Below, in pieces: positions 55,901-60,665 of a DNA stretch of 64,000 nt. The position numbers and the translations under genes were made by a program. Below the pieces are notes generated by a model. The model worked only from the letters and a program-made list of their open reading frames with translations. It did no database searches and was not told the origin of the DNA. The DNA comes from Odobenus rosmarus divergens (Eukaryota; Chordata; Mammalia; Carnivora; Odobenidae), in the NCBI RefSeq assembly GCF_000321225.1, contig NW_004450939.1, positions 1,797,637-1,861,636 on the forward strand, given 5' to 3'. Numbering within the stretch: position 1 is the stretch's first letter; each line of letters opens with the position of its first letter.

Positions 55901-58486
55901 AGAGATCGTGTCCCTCTTTGTGTCCCTACACTGGGCACAGAATCTGAAAATATAAATGTCTGCTAATGAATGGATGAATCAATAAAAGGTTAAATAAACG
56001 TTCTCTCTCCCTTGTCTTCTTATGACTTAACTTGGAATCTGTTTCCTCTCGATACAGATGGTCTTATTTTATTTTATTTCAGTGTTCTGGCAATGGGTTT
56101 ATGACCCAGACAGTCAACAACTCTGGCCAAGGCTTTTGCGGTACCATGGGATCAGGCGTGAAAAATGGAGGGCAGGAGACCATTGAGATGGCGAAAGGCG
56201 GACACCAGACCCTGGAATCATGCCGGGGGACCGGGCACCATCACACCCTGGATTCCTGCAGGGGCGGACCCGCGGAGGTGGACAACTGCAGATACACCTA
56301 CTCCGAGTGGCATAGTTTCACTCAGCCCCGTCTTGGTGAAGTGAGTTTCCATGAGCGTTTTGCCTCTGCAATTTAAATGTCCAAGTGTAGAACAATAGGA
56401 AATTGAAATTAATGTTTCAGAAGCTGCTTTTCCGTATTTTTCAGTGTACCCTTTCTCTTTCACTCTCTGGTCATTCCTTGCACTCCTCCCATCCCCCACC
56501 TCATGCCCTCTGATCTTGTTACATTATTTCACATAGAGAGATTTTATTCCATCTGTCATATTTCTTTTAGTTTCTAAAATCTTGTGAGAATTGGAGGTTT
56601 TTAAGGACCCTGTTAAAGTTACATGCCATTTTTAGATGTTGTTTACCTCATGAACTATTTTAATAGAGAAGAATGTGGAAAGAAAAATCTCATTCCCTTC
56701 AATCACAAAACTCCCCCAATCACATCTGCATTTCTCTGAAAACAAAGCATCTGTACACAGTTCTAGGGTGAACATTCAATAATATGAGCTATAGGAACTC
56801 TATTTAACGTAAGAAGCACCGTTCAAATACAAAGTGTTTTTATTCAGGGGAAAGCAAGGATATCAAAGAAAAGAGAGGTTAAATCATGGATTTTCAGTCC
56901 TGGCGGCACGTCAGAATCCCCTGGGGAGCTTTTAAATGATAATAATACCTGTGCTCCACCTTGAAGGATTTGGACATCATTGGCTTGGCTTATTATTCCT
57001 ATTATTTTAAAGCTCCTCAGGGGATTCACATGTGCCACCTGGGTAGAGGGGCACTGGATTAAATATTCTATCTGGTACTAAGTTTTCTGTTTATCAGAGT
57101 GTACCGGTATTGTTGTAACCCCCACAGTGGACTGGAAGCCCTTCATCCTTTAATGGACTGCAAAAAGGCACCATTCTGTGACACAGCTGTAGCTGATCAC
57201 ATGTCCATAGCATATTTTTTTTTTTTTCCATCAGATTCAAGTGTTCATCTTTGTTCTGTTTCTAGACAGTGTGCATGTAGGATCAGGTTGGGAAGGCGTG
57301 GAGCTTAAGAGGCGTTCTTAGGGGTGTTCATTAACGTGCGCATCAGGGAATGGGATCTGAGGCTGACATGGTCTTGAAGAGAGGCATTTGGTAACATAAG
57401 CCAAAGAAATAAGCTGTGGGTTAGAGAGGGAGTGGGTCCCCAGGTGAGAAGGCAGGAGGCACAGGAGTTTGACAAGTTGGCAGCCAGGCTGCTAACGGAC
57501 AGTGAGGCTGGGTGTGGCTGAATGCTTGGCCGCTCCATTCCAAAGGCCCAGTTTCTGCAGTGTGGGTGATGTTGATTATTTTTAATTTCACTAAAGTGCT
57601 TTGTGCGTTTCTCTACTTTGTTGCGTTTGGGCTGTCTTGGGCACTTGATTCTGAAGTCAGTTTGGTAATTCTTGCCCACTTTATAACTGCATGTAATAGT
57701 AGTTTTAGCTCACATTTATTGAATATTTACTATGTGCTGGGCAAAATATGAGAATTTTTGGTGCATTATTTTTTCATCATTATCATGAGATAGTCACTGT
57801 GTATATTCCCATTTTAGACATAAGGAGAGTAGGAAGTGAGACTTGAAGATGTTTAGTAACCTGCCCAAAGTCATATACGTAGTTGGTAAAGCAAGAGCTT
57901 TGACTCAAAATCAGGACTGTTTGAATATCCAAAGATCAAATTCTTCACCGCCATGCATACTGTCACCATTTTGTGGACTAGCCTGACCTTTAGATATAAA
58001 ATTAAGCATTTAAAAATGATAATTTAAATGTACTTAAATATAACATTTGTGTGCATATATATATATATAATTTTTTATTTGTATGGATTACTAGAAATGT
58101 AAGATATACTGACTTTGTGGTACGGTTATGATATCGACCAATCATGTGCATTTTTTGTATGTAGGACTCCATTAGAGGACACACTGGTTAAAAATTAAAC
58201 ATAAAAGGTAAATAAAAAATACATTTTATGTTCTTATGTTTAAGAGTGTTTAAAACAATAATACAATCCTTTTTTTCTTATTTTACAGAAATTGCATCTG
58301 TGTAACCAGAATGAAGACCACATGCCATCTCAAGATTATGTCCTTACATACAACTATGAAGGAAGAGGGTCTCCAGCTGGTTCTGTAGGTTGCTGCAGTG
58401 AAAAACAGGAAGAAGATGGCCTTGACTTTTTAAACAATTTGGGAGCGAAATTTATTACATTAGCAGAGACATGCACAAAGAGATAA
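10920..58486 (+). CDS. DSC3: Desmocollin-3, complete spliced coding region (a-form 895 aa, b-form 838 aa)
   Basis: Desmosomal cadherin: a calcium-dependent adhesion glycoprotein of stratified epithelia that pairs with desmogleins outside the cell and with plakoglobin/plakophilin inside. Exons: 10920-10985, 21729-21813, 23675-23874, 25507-25626, 28577-28732, 30017-30161, 34370-34536, 37816-37950, 38345-38530, 44847-45106, 45280-45422, 46368-46592, 49066-49290, 51537-51655, 56083-56340, then 58289-58486 (a) or 58165-58207 (b). Seen in the translation: signal peptide ~1-27; prodomain ending R131-S-K-R134; mature start R135-W136 (Trp at mature position 2, the cadherin strand-swap residue); calcium motifs DENDNHP 234-240, DSNDNAP 346-352 and DVNDNPP 569-575; membrane span ~691-715; cytoplasmic tail. 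N-glycosylation sequons at N165, N391, N546 and N614. Recognised as DSC3 rather than DSC1/DSC2 from remembered family sequence (human 896 aa). The net one-residue difference comes from a shorter signal peptide, a shorter juxtamembrane segment and one extra residue in EC4. Confidence 0.96.
12040..14294. other. DSC3 intron 1, unique-looking part
   Basis: AT-rich, CpG-poor sequence beyond the CpG island. No exon or family-assignable repeat seen apart from short simple runs such as (GTT)n at ~13402-13421. Confidence 0.45.
14311..14496 (-). mobile_element. Can-SINE, antisense, intron 1
   Basis: TTTTAAGATTTTATTTATTT start and CCACCCAGGCGCTCC end. Target-site duplication CTTGGTTATCATTTTT at 14295-14310 and 14497-14512. 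Confidence 0.95.
14930..15190 (+). mobile_element. Ancient L1M 3' region, sense
   Basis: Diverged copy of the L1 ORF2-end/3' UTR theme (GCGTGGATAAATTTCACAAACATAAT ... AAATCAAGTAGC). No open frame left. Confidence 0.6.
15938..16149 (-). mobile_element. Can-SINE, antisense, older
   Basis: Left end TTTTTTTTAGAGAGAGTGAG, right end CGACTGAGCCACCAGGCATCC. Diverged TC/GA-rich middle. Confidence 0.8.
16351..16585 (+). mobile_element. Can-SINE, young-looking
   Basis: Head GGGGCGCCTGGGTGGCTCAG, (CT)n run of about 28 bp, tail (AAATA)n plus A-rich. Target-site duplication GAAAAAAGACAGGAAGA at 16334-16350 and 16586-16602. Confidence 0.93.
17452..17650 (+). mobile_element. Can-SINE, older, 5' end eroded
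   Basis: CCAGGTGGCTCATTTGGTTGAG head, TC-rich part and AAATAAATAAAATCTTT tail. Confidence 0.8.
18429..18547 (+). mobile_element. Can-SINE, old short subfamily
   Basis: GGGCACCTGGCTAACCCAGTTGG head, GAGTTCGAGCCCCATGTTGG box, tail AAATAAATAAACTTC followed by A12. Confidence 0.85.
19285..21362 (-). mobile_element. Ancient L1M element, antisense, 3' half with ORF2 remnant
   Basis: Reads as the reverse complement of an old L1: 3' UTR (CCACAATCTAATTTTAGAAT), then ORF2 C-terminal text. On the minus strand 20866-21192 the reverse-transcriptase motif F-A-D-D is still visible, but the frame contains a simple-repeat expansion and stops. Dead element in intron 1. Confidence 0.85.
21049..21103. repeat. 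55-bp perfectly alternating purine-pyrimidine tract (TG/TA/CG)
   Basis: (TG)n-(TA)n-(TG)n-(CG)n-ATGTGTG without a break in alternation, including a CGCGCGCGC core. Z-DNA-prone by composition. Lies inside the L1 remnant. Confidence 0.85.
21365..21715 (-). mobile_element. Second L1M 3' UTR, antisense, reaching exon 2 acceptor region
   Basis: T run followed by CCACTTTATTGAGGCAAG and ATCATCACCACAATCTATGA, the antisense L1 3' end theme. It ends within about 20 bp of the exon 2 boundary, so the branch-point/polypyrimidine region of intron 1 is at least partly repeat-derived. Confidence 0.7.
21729..21813 (+). CDS. DSC3: DSC3 exon 2: end of signal peptide, start of prodomain
   Basis: Residues 23-51 (codon 51 split). 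Finishes the signal peptide (V-F-S-F-A, likely cleavage near residue 27) and opens the desmocollin prodomain with C28 and C31. Acceptor TTCTAG|GTC, donor GAG|GTGAGA. The acceptor lies just downstream of an antisense L1 remnant. Confidence 0.95.
22084..22291 (+). mobile_element. Can-SINE, intron 2
   Basis: Head GGGCACCTGGGTGGCTCAG, tail AAATAAAATCTTTAAAAAA, target-site duplication AGTTACATGTAG at 22072-22083 and 22292-22303. Confidence 0.93.
23675..23874 (+). CDS. DSC3: DSC3 exon 3: prodomain
   Basis: Residues 52-117. Contains the prodomain core ([15 protein letters not shown], then SFTIWLSD), strongly like desmocollin propeptides. Acceptor TTGCAG|TTA, donor AAG|GTATTC. The prodomain keeps the protein non-adhesive until it is removed in the late secretory pathway (family knowledge). 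Confidence 0.95.
23951..24131 (+). mobile_element. Can-SINE, intron 3
   Basis: Head GGGGCAGCCTGGGCGGCTC, body CATGATCCCAGGGTCCTGGG, tail AAATAAATAAAATC. Imperfect duplication around TTAACAAT(AT)TGCAAAG on both sides. Confidence 0.9.
24924..25088. mobile_element. Old non-autonomous hAT-type DNA transposon
   Basis: Ends form imperfect inverted repeats (CTGCACTGTCTGATATGGTAG versus CTACCATATTAGAGAGCGCAG). The internal GCATGTGGCTAGTG phrase is typical of this mammalian group. Confidence 0.65.
25507..25626 (+). CDS. DSC3: DSC3 exon 4: furin-type cleavage site and mature N-terminus
   Basis: Residues 118-157. Carries R131-S-K-R134 followed by R135-W136-A-P-I-P, so the mature protein starts with Trp at position 2, the residue exchanged between EC1 domains in adhesive dimers. 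Acceptor TTCAG|GTA, donor CAG|GTAGGT, both phase 0. Confidence 0.96.
25640..28560. other. DSC3 intron 4, old repeat fragments
   Basis: 25.83-26.32 kb resembles an ancient mammalian-wide repeat (TATTGAGGACCTGCTATGTC ... TCTGAGCTAGGACCTAAAGG). 26.36-26.73 kb has a 122-codon antisense ORF that lacks protein-family features. The rest is unassigned. Confidence 0.4.
28577..28732 (+). CDS. DSC3: DSC3 exon 5: EC1, first half
   Basis: Residues 158-209 of cadherin repeat 1, including the sequon N165-Y-T, the S-G-R-G-V-D motif and the cadherin signature D-R-E-E-Y-D near the end. Acceptor TCTTAG|GTT, donor GAT|GTAGGA. Confidence 0.96.
30017..30161 (+). CDS. DSC3: DSC3 exon 6: end of EC1, calcium linker, start of EC2
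   Basis: Residues 210-258 (last codon split). Y213-A-S215 sits at the position of the desmocollin cell-adhesion-recognition tripeptide. D234-E-N-D-N-H-P240 is the EC1/EC2 calcium linker. Acceptor TTCCAG|TTA, donor TTG|GTAAGA. Confidence 0.96.
30501..31636 (-). mobile_element. 5'-truncated carnivore L1, antisense, intron 6
   Basis: Poly-A side on the left ((TTTA)n), 3' UTR (CCCATCCCCTCACCCTTACCC), then ORF2 C-terminal sequence antisense. Perfect 15-bp target-site duplication GTAAGGGAACTTTTA at 30486-30500 and 31637-31651. About 1.1 kb, no intact ORF. Confidence 0.95.
31652..33852. other. DSC3 intron 6 interior, no feature recognised
   Basis: AT-rich intronic sequence without exon signals in a usable frame and without a repeat family I can name. 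Confidence 0.4.
33853..34056 (-). mobile_element. Can-SINE, antisense, intron 6
   Basis: TTTTTTTTAAAGATTTTATTT start, GAGCCACCCAGGCGCCCC end, imperfect TGTTGAAA duplication. It lies ~310 bp before exon 7. Confidence 0.93.
34370..34536 (+). CDS. DSC3: DSC3 exon 7: EC2
   Basis: Residues 258-313. Contains A-T-D-R-D-E-P-D (calcium-binding, 266-273) and the S-T-G-V-I-T strand, ending at L-D-R-E. Two long T runs precede the acceptor CTGTAG|GT. The donor GAG|GTAGCT is weak at +5 (C). Confidence 0.95.
34958..35145 (-). mobile_element. Can-SINE, antisense, intron 7
   Basis: Flanked by CTTGATATGTGCTTTTT (34941-34957) and CTTGATGTGTGCTTTTT (35146-35162), one mismatch. Confidence 0.93.
35954..36142 (-). 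mobile_element. Can-SINE, antisense, intron 7
   Basis: Perfect 17-bp target-site duplication CCCAGGTCTGTTTTCCT at 35937-35953 and 36143-36159. Confidence 0.95.
37106..37320 (-). mobile_element. Composite L1 3'-end insertion, intron 7
   Basis: Three antisense L1-tail segments, each opening with a T run, between TCTCTTAGGTTTT copies at 37093-37105 and 37321-37333. A perfect 29-bp repeat (T9 plus ATTATGTTATGTTAATCACC) is present at 37246-37274 and 37292-37320. Confidence 0.85.
37816..37950 (+). CDS. DSC3: DSC3 exon 8: end of EC2 and linker to EC3
   Basis: Residues 314-358, including K-V-Q-D-M-D-G and the calcium linker D346-S-N-D-N-A-P352. Acceptor TTTCAG|TCT, donor ACT|GTAAGT. Separated from exon 9 by an intron of only 394 bp. 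Confidence 0.96.
38345..38530 (+). CDS. DSC3: DSC3 exon 9: EC3
   Basis: Residues 359-420 of cadherin repeat 3, with P-V-E-D-K-D-L-I-N and the sequon N391-F-T. Acceptor TTTCAG|TAC, donor AAG|GTACAG, both phase 0. Confidence 0.96.
38531..41020. other. DSC3 intron 9, first part
   Basis: No exon found. 39.59-40.05 kb resembles an old interspersed repeat (GGATCCCAGGAAGCCAGAG) that I cannot assign. Confidence 0.4.
41030..41195 (-). mobile_element. MIR SINE, antisense
   Basis: Shows ATTATTATTATCCCCATTTTAC and GATAGAGCTAGGATGCAAACTCAG, the classic antisense MIR core. Confidence 0.75.
41274..41572 (-). pseudogene. Unidentified antisense ORF, candidate retrocopy fragment
   Basis: An open frame on the minus strand runs from after a TAA near 41570 to the TAA at 41274-41276, with 94 codons from a GTG at 41556-41558 and none from ATG until ~M27. 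It is rich in Lys/Glu and protein-like (R-P-V-W-L-P-K-E-L ... Y-E-W-L-K-E-R-E-K ... K-K-R-P-L-V-Q-L-K). Similar-looking text continues in another frame upstream and beyond the stop, which suggests a broken coding copy. I do not recognise the family and see no poly-A or duplication to prove retrocopying. Confidence 0.35.
41656..41705. repeat. (ATTTT)10 pentanucleotide microsatellite
   Basis: Ten perfect units grown from the A-rich tail of the adjacent antisense SINE. Confidence 0.95.
41662..41887 (-). mobile_element. Can-SINE A with (ATTTT)10 tail, antisense
   Basis: Perfect 15-bp target-site duplication GCATCTTCTATTTTA at 41647-41661 and 41888-41902. The tail side is ten uninterrupted ATTTT units (41656-41705). 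Confidence 0.95.
41916..42125 (+). mobile_element. Can-SINE B (its tail split by SINE C)
   Basis: Head GGGCGCCTGGGCGGCTCAG. Its target duplication TAAAACCAAACACTG (41901-41915) recurs as TAAAATCAAACACTG at 42325-42339, beyond SINE C. Confidence 0.92.
42126..42314 (+). mobile_element. Can-SINE C, inserted into the tail of SINE B
   Basis: Head GGGGCGCCTGGGTGGCCCAG. Duplication AAAAAAAGTTTAAAATCA ends at 42125 and recurs at 42315-42332. Confidence 0.92.
42600..42800 (-). mobile_element. MIR SINE, antisense
   Basis: CTCAGAGAGATGAAGGAACTTAG and ATTTGAACCTAGGTCTC mark the antisense MIR core. Confidence 0.7.
43215..43418 (-). mobile_element. Can-SINE, antisense, intron 9
   Basis: TTTTTTAAAGATTTTATTT start and GAGCCACCCAGGTGCCCC end. 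Duplication only weakly visible (TAGGCTATTTT / TAGGATATTTT). Confidence 0.92.
44106..44302 (-). mobile_element. Can-SINE, antisense, intron 9
   Basis: Flanked by CTAAAAATCAGTTTT (44091-44105) and CTAGAAATCAGTTTT (44303-44317), one mismatch. About 540 bp before exon 10. Confidence 0.93.
44847..45106 (+). CDS. DSC3: DSC3 exon 10: end of EC3, EC4 start
   Basis: Residues 421-507 (last codon split, two bases). Contains P-L-N-Y-E-E-N, the EC3/EC4 linker region ([10 protein letters not shown]) and K-E-N-S. Compared with the human protein as remembered, the loop after A-P-F-T-R-D is one residue longer. Acceptor TTAAAAAG|CCG has an A-rich lead. Donor AAG|GTACAA is weak at +5. Confidence 0.94.
45152..45224. 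repeat. Long near-perfect inverted repeat filling much of intron 10
   Basis: Left arm 45152-45188 and right arm 45190-45224 are reverse complements apart from a short internal mismatch (TAACTTA versus CAATA), with a single-base centre at 45189. AT-rich; the transcript could fold into a ~35-bp hairpin inside a 173-bp intron. Confidence 0.92.
45280..45422 (+). CDS. DSC3: DSC3 exon 11: EC4
   Basis: Residues 507-555 (first and last codons split). Includes H-D-P-K-G-W, D-E-I-S-G-S, L-D-R-E and sequon N546-I-T. The acceptor AATAG|GTAC repeats the sequence at the previous donor, so the junction is assigned by the GT-AG rule and by reading frame. Donor AAG|GTAAAA leads into a long A run. Confidence 0.95.
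45800..46037. mobile_element. MER5-like DNA transposon remnant, intron 11
   Basis: CAGAGGTTCTCAATCTCAG start and phrases such as CTGAATCAGAATCCTGGG are typical. Diverged. Confidence 0.55.
46368..46592 (+). CDS. DSC3: DSC3 exon 12: EC4/EC5 linker and EC5
   Basis: Residues 555-630 (first and last codons split). Contains D569-V-N-D-N-P-P575, the last calcium linker, V-D-P-D-E-P and sequon N614-T-S. Acceptor TCCTAG|AT; donor ATG|GTATTT is weak, and a Can-SINE begins roughly 15 bp downstream. Confidence 0.95.
46608..46785 (-). mobile_element. Can-SINE, antisense, ~15 bp downstream of exon 12 donor
   Basis: ATTTTTACAGATTTGTTTATTT start and GAGCCACCCAGGCACCCC end. The possible target duplication TATTTATTGA / TATTTAATAA overlaps the donor's intronic bases. 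Confidence 0.88.
47046..47230 (-). mobile_element. Can-SINE, antisense, older, intron 12
   Basis: TTTTTTTTGAGAGAAAGGGAG start and CAACTGAGCCGCCGAGGCGCC end. Confidence 0.82.
47490..49065. other. DSC3 intron 12 interior, mostly old repeat sequence
   Basis: 47.49-48.11 kb shows the GAGCACCTACCGTCTACCGA ... CACTGTTCTGAC theme of ancient mammalian-wide repeats. The remainder up to exon 13 is unassigned. Confidence 0.4.
49066..49290 (+). CDS. DSC3: DSC3 exon 13: membrane-proximal domain and most of the membrane span
   Basis: Residues 630-705 (codons 630 and 705 split). Cysteine-bearing membrane-proximal segment (L-C-D-C-T-H-P), then [11 protein letters not shown], the first part of the span starting near W691. 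Acceptor TTTCAG|AT, donor TTT|GTAAGT. Confidence 0.96.
49852..50060 (+). mobile_element. MIR SINE, sense, intron 13
   Basis: GACTCTGGAACCAAACTCTC, CATTTGCAAGCCATGTGACC and CAGTTTCCTCATCTGTGAAA are the MIR core in order. A G-rich run (GGGGGGCGGCGGGGGGGGCG) interrupts it at 49922-49941. Confidence 0.85.
50366..50451 (-). mobile_element. 86-bp L1 3'-tail insertion
   Basis: T run and TATTTATTTTTTTACTATGTTCAG, an antisense L1 end, between perfect 14-bp copies of ACAAGGTTATCTTT at 50352-50365 and 50452-50465. Confidence 0.85.
50700..50998. mobile_element. hAT-Charlie-type DNA transposon remnant, intron 13
   Basis: Contains ACATTTTGTAGGCCATGTGG, GGCTGGGTTCCAATAGAATTTTATTT and GGTGGGCTGGATTTGGGGC, phrases of a common mammalian non-autonomous element. 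Confidence 0.6.
51537..51655 (+). CDS. DSC3: DSC3 exon 14: end of membrane span and juxtamembrane tail
   Basis: Residues 705-744. Ends the hydrophobic span ([10 protein letters not shown]), then [15 protein letters not shown]. The three lysines are coded by an A10 run at 51575-51584. The human segment is one residue longer as recalled. Acceptor ATGCAG|CT preceded by a long T run; donor GTG|GTAAGT. Confidence 0.95.
51575..51584 (+). repeat. DSC3: A10 homopolymer inside coding exon 14
   Basis: GCC(A)10GTTTTCC; the A run codes K-K-K plus the first base of Ser just after the membrane span. The frame is correct with ten A residues. Confidence 0.93.
52528..52727 (+). mobile_element. Can-SINE, intron 14
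   Basis: Head GGGGCGCCTGAATGGCTCAG, tail AATAAATAAAATATTTTAAA, duplication GGAGATGACA at 52518-52527 and 52728-52737. Confidence 0.93.
53155..53350 (-). mobile_element. Can-SINE, antisense, intron 14
   Basis: Perfect 15-bp target-site duplication AGATTGTTAGCTTTT at 53140-53154 and 53351-53365. Confidence 0.95.
53370..56080. other. DSC3 intron 14 interior
   Basis: No exon. 54.6-55.9 kb is pyrimidine-rich, conceptually similar to ancient interspersed repeats (antisense 75-codon ORF at 55465-55692 not protein-like). Not assigned further. Confidence 0.4.
56083..56340 (+). CDS. DSC3: DSC3 exon 15: cytoplasmic tail shared by a and b forms
   Basis: Residues 745-830: N-G-F-M-T-Q-T, G-T-M-G-S-G, a Gly/His/Cys-rich stretch with a repeated L-E/D-S-C-R-G motif, then [13 protein letters not shown]. 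Acceptor TTTCAG|TGT, donor GAA|GTGAGT, phase 0, so either exon 16 or 17 can follow in frame. Confidence 0.96.
56888..57055. mobile_element. MER5A-like DNA transposon, intron 15
   Basis: GTCAGAATCCCCTGGGGAGC, GTGCTCCACC and CAGGGGATTCACATGTGCC occur in the order expected for this element. Confidence 0.7.
57700..57925 (-). mobile_element. MIR SINE, antisense, intron 15
   Basis: TTATTGAATATTTACTATGTGC, CCCATTTTAGACATAAGGAG and CCTGCCCAAAGTCATATACG mark the antisense MIR core. Confidence 0.8.
58165..58207 (+). CDS. DSC3: DSC3 alternative exon 16 (43 bp, b-form C-terminus)
   Basis: Between TATGTAG and AAAAG|GTAAAT lies a 43-bp exon that reads D-S-I-R-G-H-T-G then TAA (58189-58191). It matches the short unique tail of desmocollin b-forms (E-S-I-R-G-H-T... 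in the family as I recall; DSC3b ends G-H-T-G). Inclusion replaces the last 65 residues, which hold the plakoglobin-binding region, by 8. Only 81 bp separate it from exon 17, which may force competition between the two exons (inference). Confidence 0.88.
58289..58486 (+). CDS. DSC3: DSC3 exon 17: a-form C-terminus with plakoglobin-binding region
   Basis: Residues 831-895 and stop TAA. Contains [15 protein letters not shown] and [10 protein letters not shown], the conserved desmosomal-cadherin catenin-binding segment, and ends C-T-K-R. Acceptor TTTACAG|AAA. The exon continues into the 3' UTR. Confidence 0.97.
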   Translation, partial: KLHLCNQNEDHMPSQDYVLTYNYEGRGSPAGSVGCCSEKQEEDGLDFLNNLGAKFITLAETCTKR

Positions 58487-58568
58487 TGTTAAAATGCTAC
58501 AATTAGACATGTATTTGCCAGACATTTTGGAAGTTTCCAAAAGGAAAGTGATGTTGTTCAATTTCAAT

Positions 58569-58598
58569 TTCTAATACATATATGGATGTATATTAGAA
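58569..58598 (+). repeat. DSC3: AT-rich inverted repeat in proximal 3' UTR
   Basis: TTCTAATACATAT ... ATGTATATTAGAA, near-perfect arms of about 13 bp with almost no loop, 80 bp after the stop. Confidence 0.7.
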
Positions 58599-58658
58599 TT
58601 TAAATTTCTAATATATATAAAGATAGATATATAGATATATTTTTAATATATCTATACA

Positions 58659-58684
58659 TTAGAAAAAATATATAATTTTTCTAA
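58659..58684 (+). repeat. DSC3: 26-bp near-palindrome in proximal 3' UTR
   Basis: TTAGAAAAAATAT / ATAATTTTTCTAA; the sequence nearly equals its own reverse complement. Confidence 0.75.
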
Positions 58685-60204
58685 ATTTTGGAATTGTACT
58701 ATTTACCAATTTGTATTTTTATAGCAATTGGTGCTTATGTTTTCCAAGGAGTTTGAAATGTTAAAATGTGTTTCGTCTTCTTTACTGCCAAGTAAAGAGA
58801 CAGCTAGAAAATCTCATGCTGTATCATTGGAATTAAGTCTATAAAGGACCTGCTATTCTTTATAGATATTTTACCAGTAAATGTGTTGAGTTAATATTAG
58901 TCCAGTGATAGCTAAGCTGTATTTGATTGAATATAGAATAGCTAACCGGGGTAGAAATTCTGTTCTTGTTCCAGATTTAGATTTAAGGGGATTAAGATTA
59001 TTATTAATCAAACATTGTGTTAAATTATATTGCATTTTTTACCTCTTTAAAAAATCAGTACCACTGAGTTGGTAGCTCCAAAGATACTAGAATTTCATTT
59101 TCCTTCTGGTTAGCATTTAGATCATGAAGAACAGTTCTGCCTACTTGATTGCCCTAATAAGGTTTTAAAAAATACATAGCTACGGTCTTAAAACTACACG
59201 AGCAAAGTGTAGACCAAAAAATTGTGTTGTTTTTATGCTTTTGAATGTGTGCTTTATGGTTTGCAAAAGGATTATTATGAGGAATATATCTAAGTTTCCT
59301 TATTCTCAAGAAACGGAACTATATTCACTATACAGAGAGTTATTGTGGGTATTTTAATGAAAAATACCAAAGATCTATTGAGATTGTAATCACAAGTCTT
59401 GACATCTTTTTCCCTGAGATTCAGGACTACTATTGATAACTTGCAGTAATGAAAATTATGCTGAGAAAAAGTTGCTTTTCTTCTTTTTAATATTGTACTT
59501 GCATATTTTTATTTGCAGGCTTAGCACAATTGGCTTTTTATTTTCTTTCAGTAGTAATTATTTGCAATTAGAATATGTTATCGTTAGATGGATTGTGTCA
59601 TGCCACATATTCTGAAGAAACCAGACCCCGTCATAGTTATGAGCAGCAATGAGGGATGAGTGTGCATTTCCATTCACTACCATTTTCATACAAATTACTC
59701 CTTGTTAAGGCAGATAAATATTTTAATATGCTGTAAAGAATCAAAAGAACCCCTGGGTGCAATTTAATATCTTCCAAAACGTTGCTTAAAATTTAGTACT
59801 TTTCACATTTGTTCATGTGGTAGAGCCCCTGGAAGGACTTGCAAAATACCCCTAAGCAATGGTGTTTAAACTTAAAATAATTAACACCTAATCTTATGAT
59901 AAATCTAGTATCACATTATTGTGTACTCACTTCAACTGTTAGTTTAAAAAATAGACAAGAAATTTTAGATATCACCAGTTGAAGAAAATTTTGGAAGAGA
60001 AGACGAAATTAACTTAAAAATTTTGCAGCTTTTGGGGATTTACCCAAAGAATTGGGACTTACCCCCCGACCATGCCCCCAAAGTTATTTATTTGACTTTG
60101 AGGCAGAATTTGTGAGGTGGCCCATGTAGTGGCAATTTTCAGTATGAATATAAGCTTAACTGACTTTCTCTTTATATATATATAGAGAGAGAGAGAGAGA
60201 AGAG

Positions 60205-60665
60205 AGACCGTGGTATCCCCCACTTTTCAAAAGTTTGTGTTTCACAAAAGACCTACATTAATACCTGTTTTTGCGAACCTAAAGATACCTGAAGATTTTT
60301 GCTTATAAGAAAAAAGGCAAAAAGCGAAAATAGCATTTAGCCCTTGCCTTGCTGCAAGGTTACAGAGGCCGCGTGCCCTGGAGCAGCGTGAGGGGCCCCT
60401 CCCAGCTGTTTCCCTGGAAACTGCTCTCCTCTTGTCCGCATCCAGCTGCCAGAGCTTTGAGTAGTGTCTGCCAGCATCTGTGCTTTATCTCCATGTATTT
60501 TGTGCATCCCTTAGCAAGATATGTCCTAAGGTACCAGAAAAGCCGAAGAGAGGTTAATTTTTGGGTCTGGAAACACTAAAAAATTTTCCATATAAATGAA
60601 TGGTAATTGCTTCTTTGCTTTATGCCATTTCAACTTACGGAAGTTTTCATAGGAATGCTATAAAG
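60205..60665. mobile_element. Old DNA-transposon-like segment embedded in the 3' UTR
   Basis: Begins GACCGTGGTATCCCCCACTT and ends TTTCATAGGAATGCTATAAAG. Internal phrases (TGGTAATTGCTTCTTTGC, GCCATTTCAACTTACGG) recur in mammalian genomes. A (TA)n(GA)n run precedes it. Family not assigned. Confidence 0.45.

Noticed and set aside
57305..57679. 124-codon antisense ORF in intron 15.
   Set aside because: Composition and lack of any recognisable motif suggest chance, and there is no splice or promoter context.
58165..58191. Apparent 2-bp deletion in the b-form exon (tail G-H-T-G instead of a longer G-H-T-L-x-K-N tail).
   Set aside because: The longer tail is what I recall for DSC2b; DSC3b is recalled to end in G-H-T-G. 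The difference is therefore between paralogues, not a defect of this genome.
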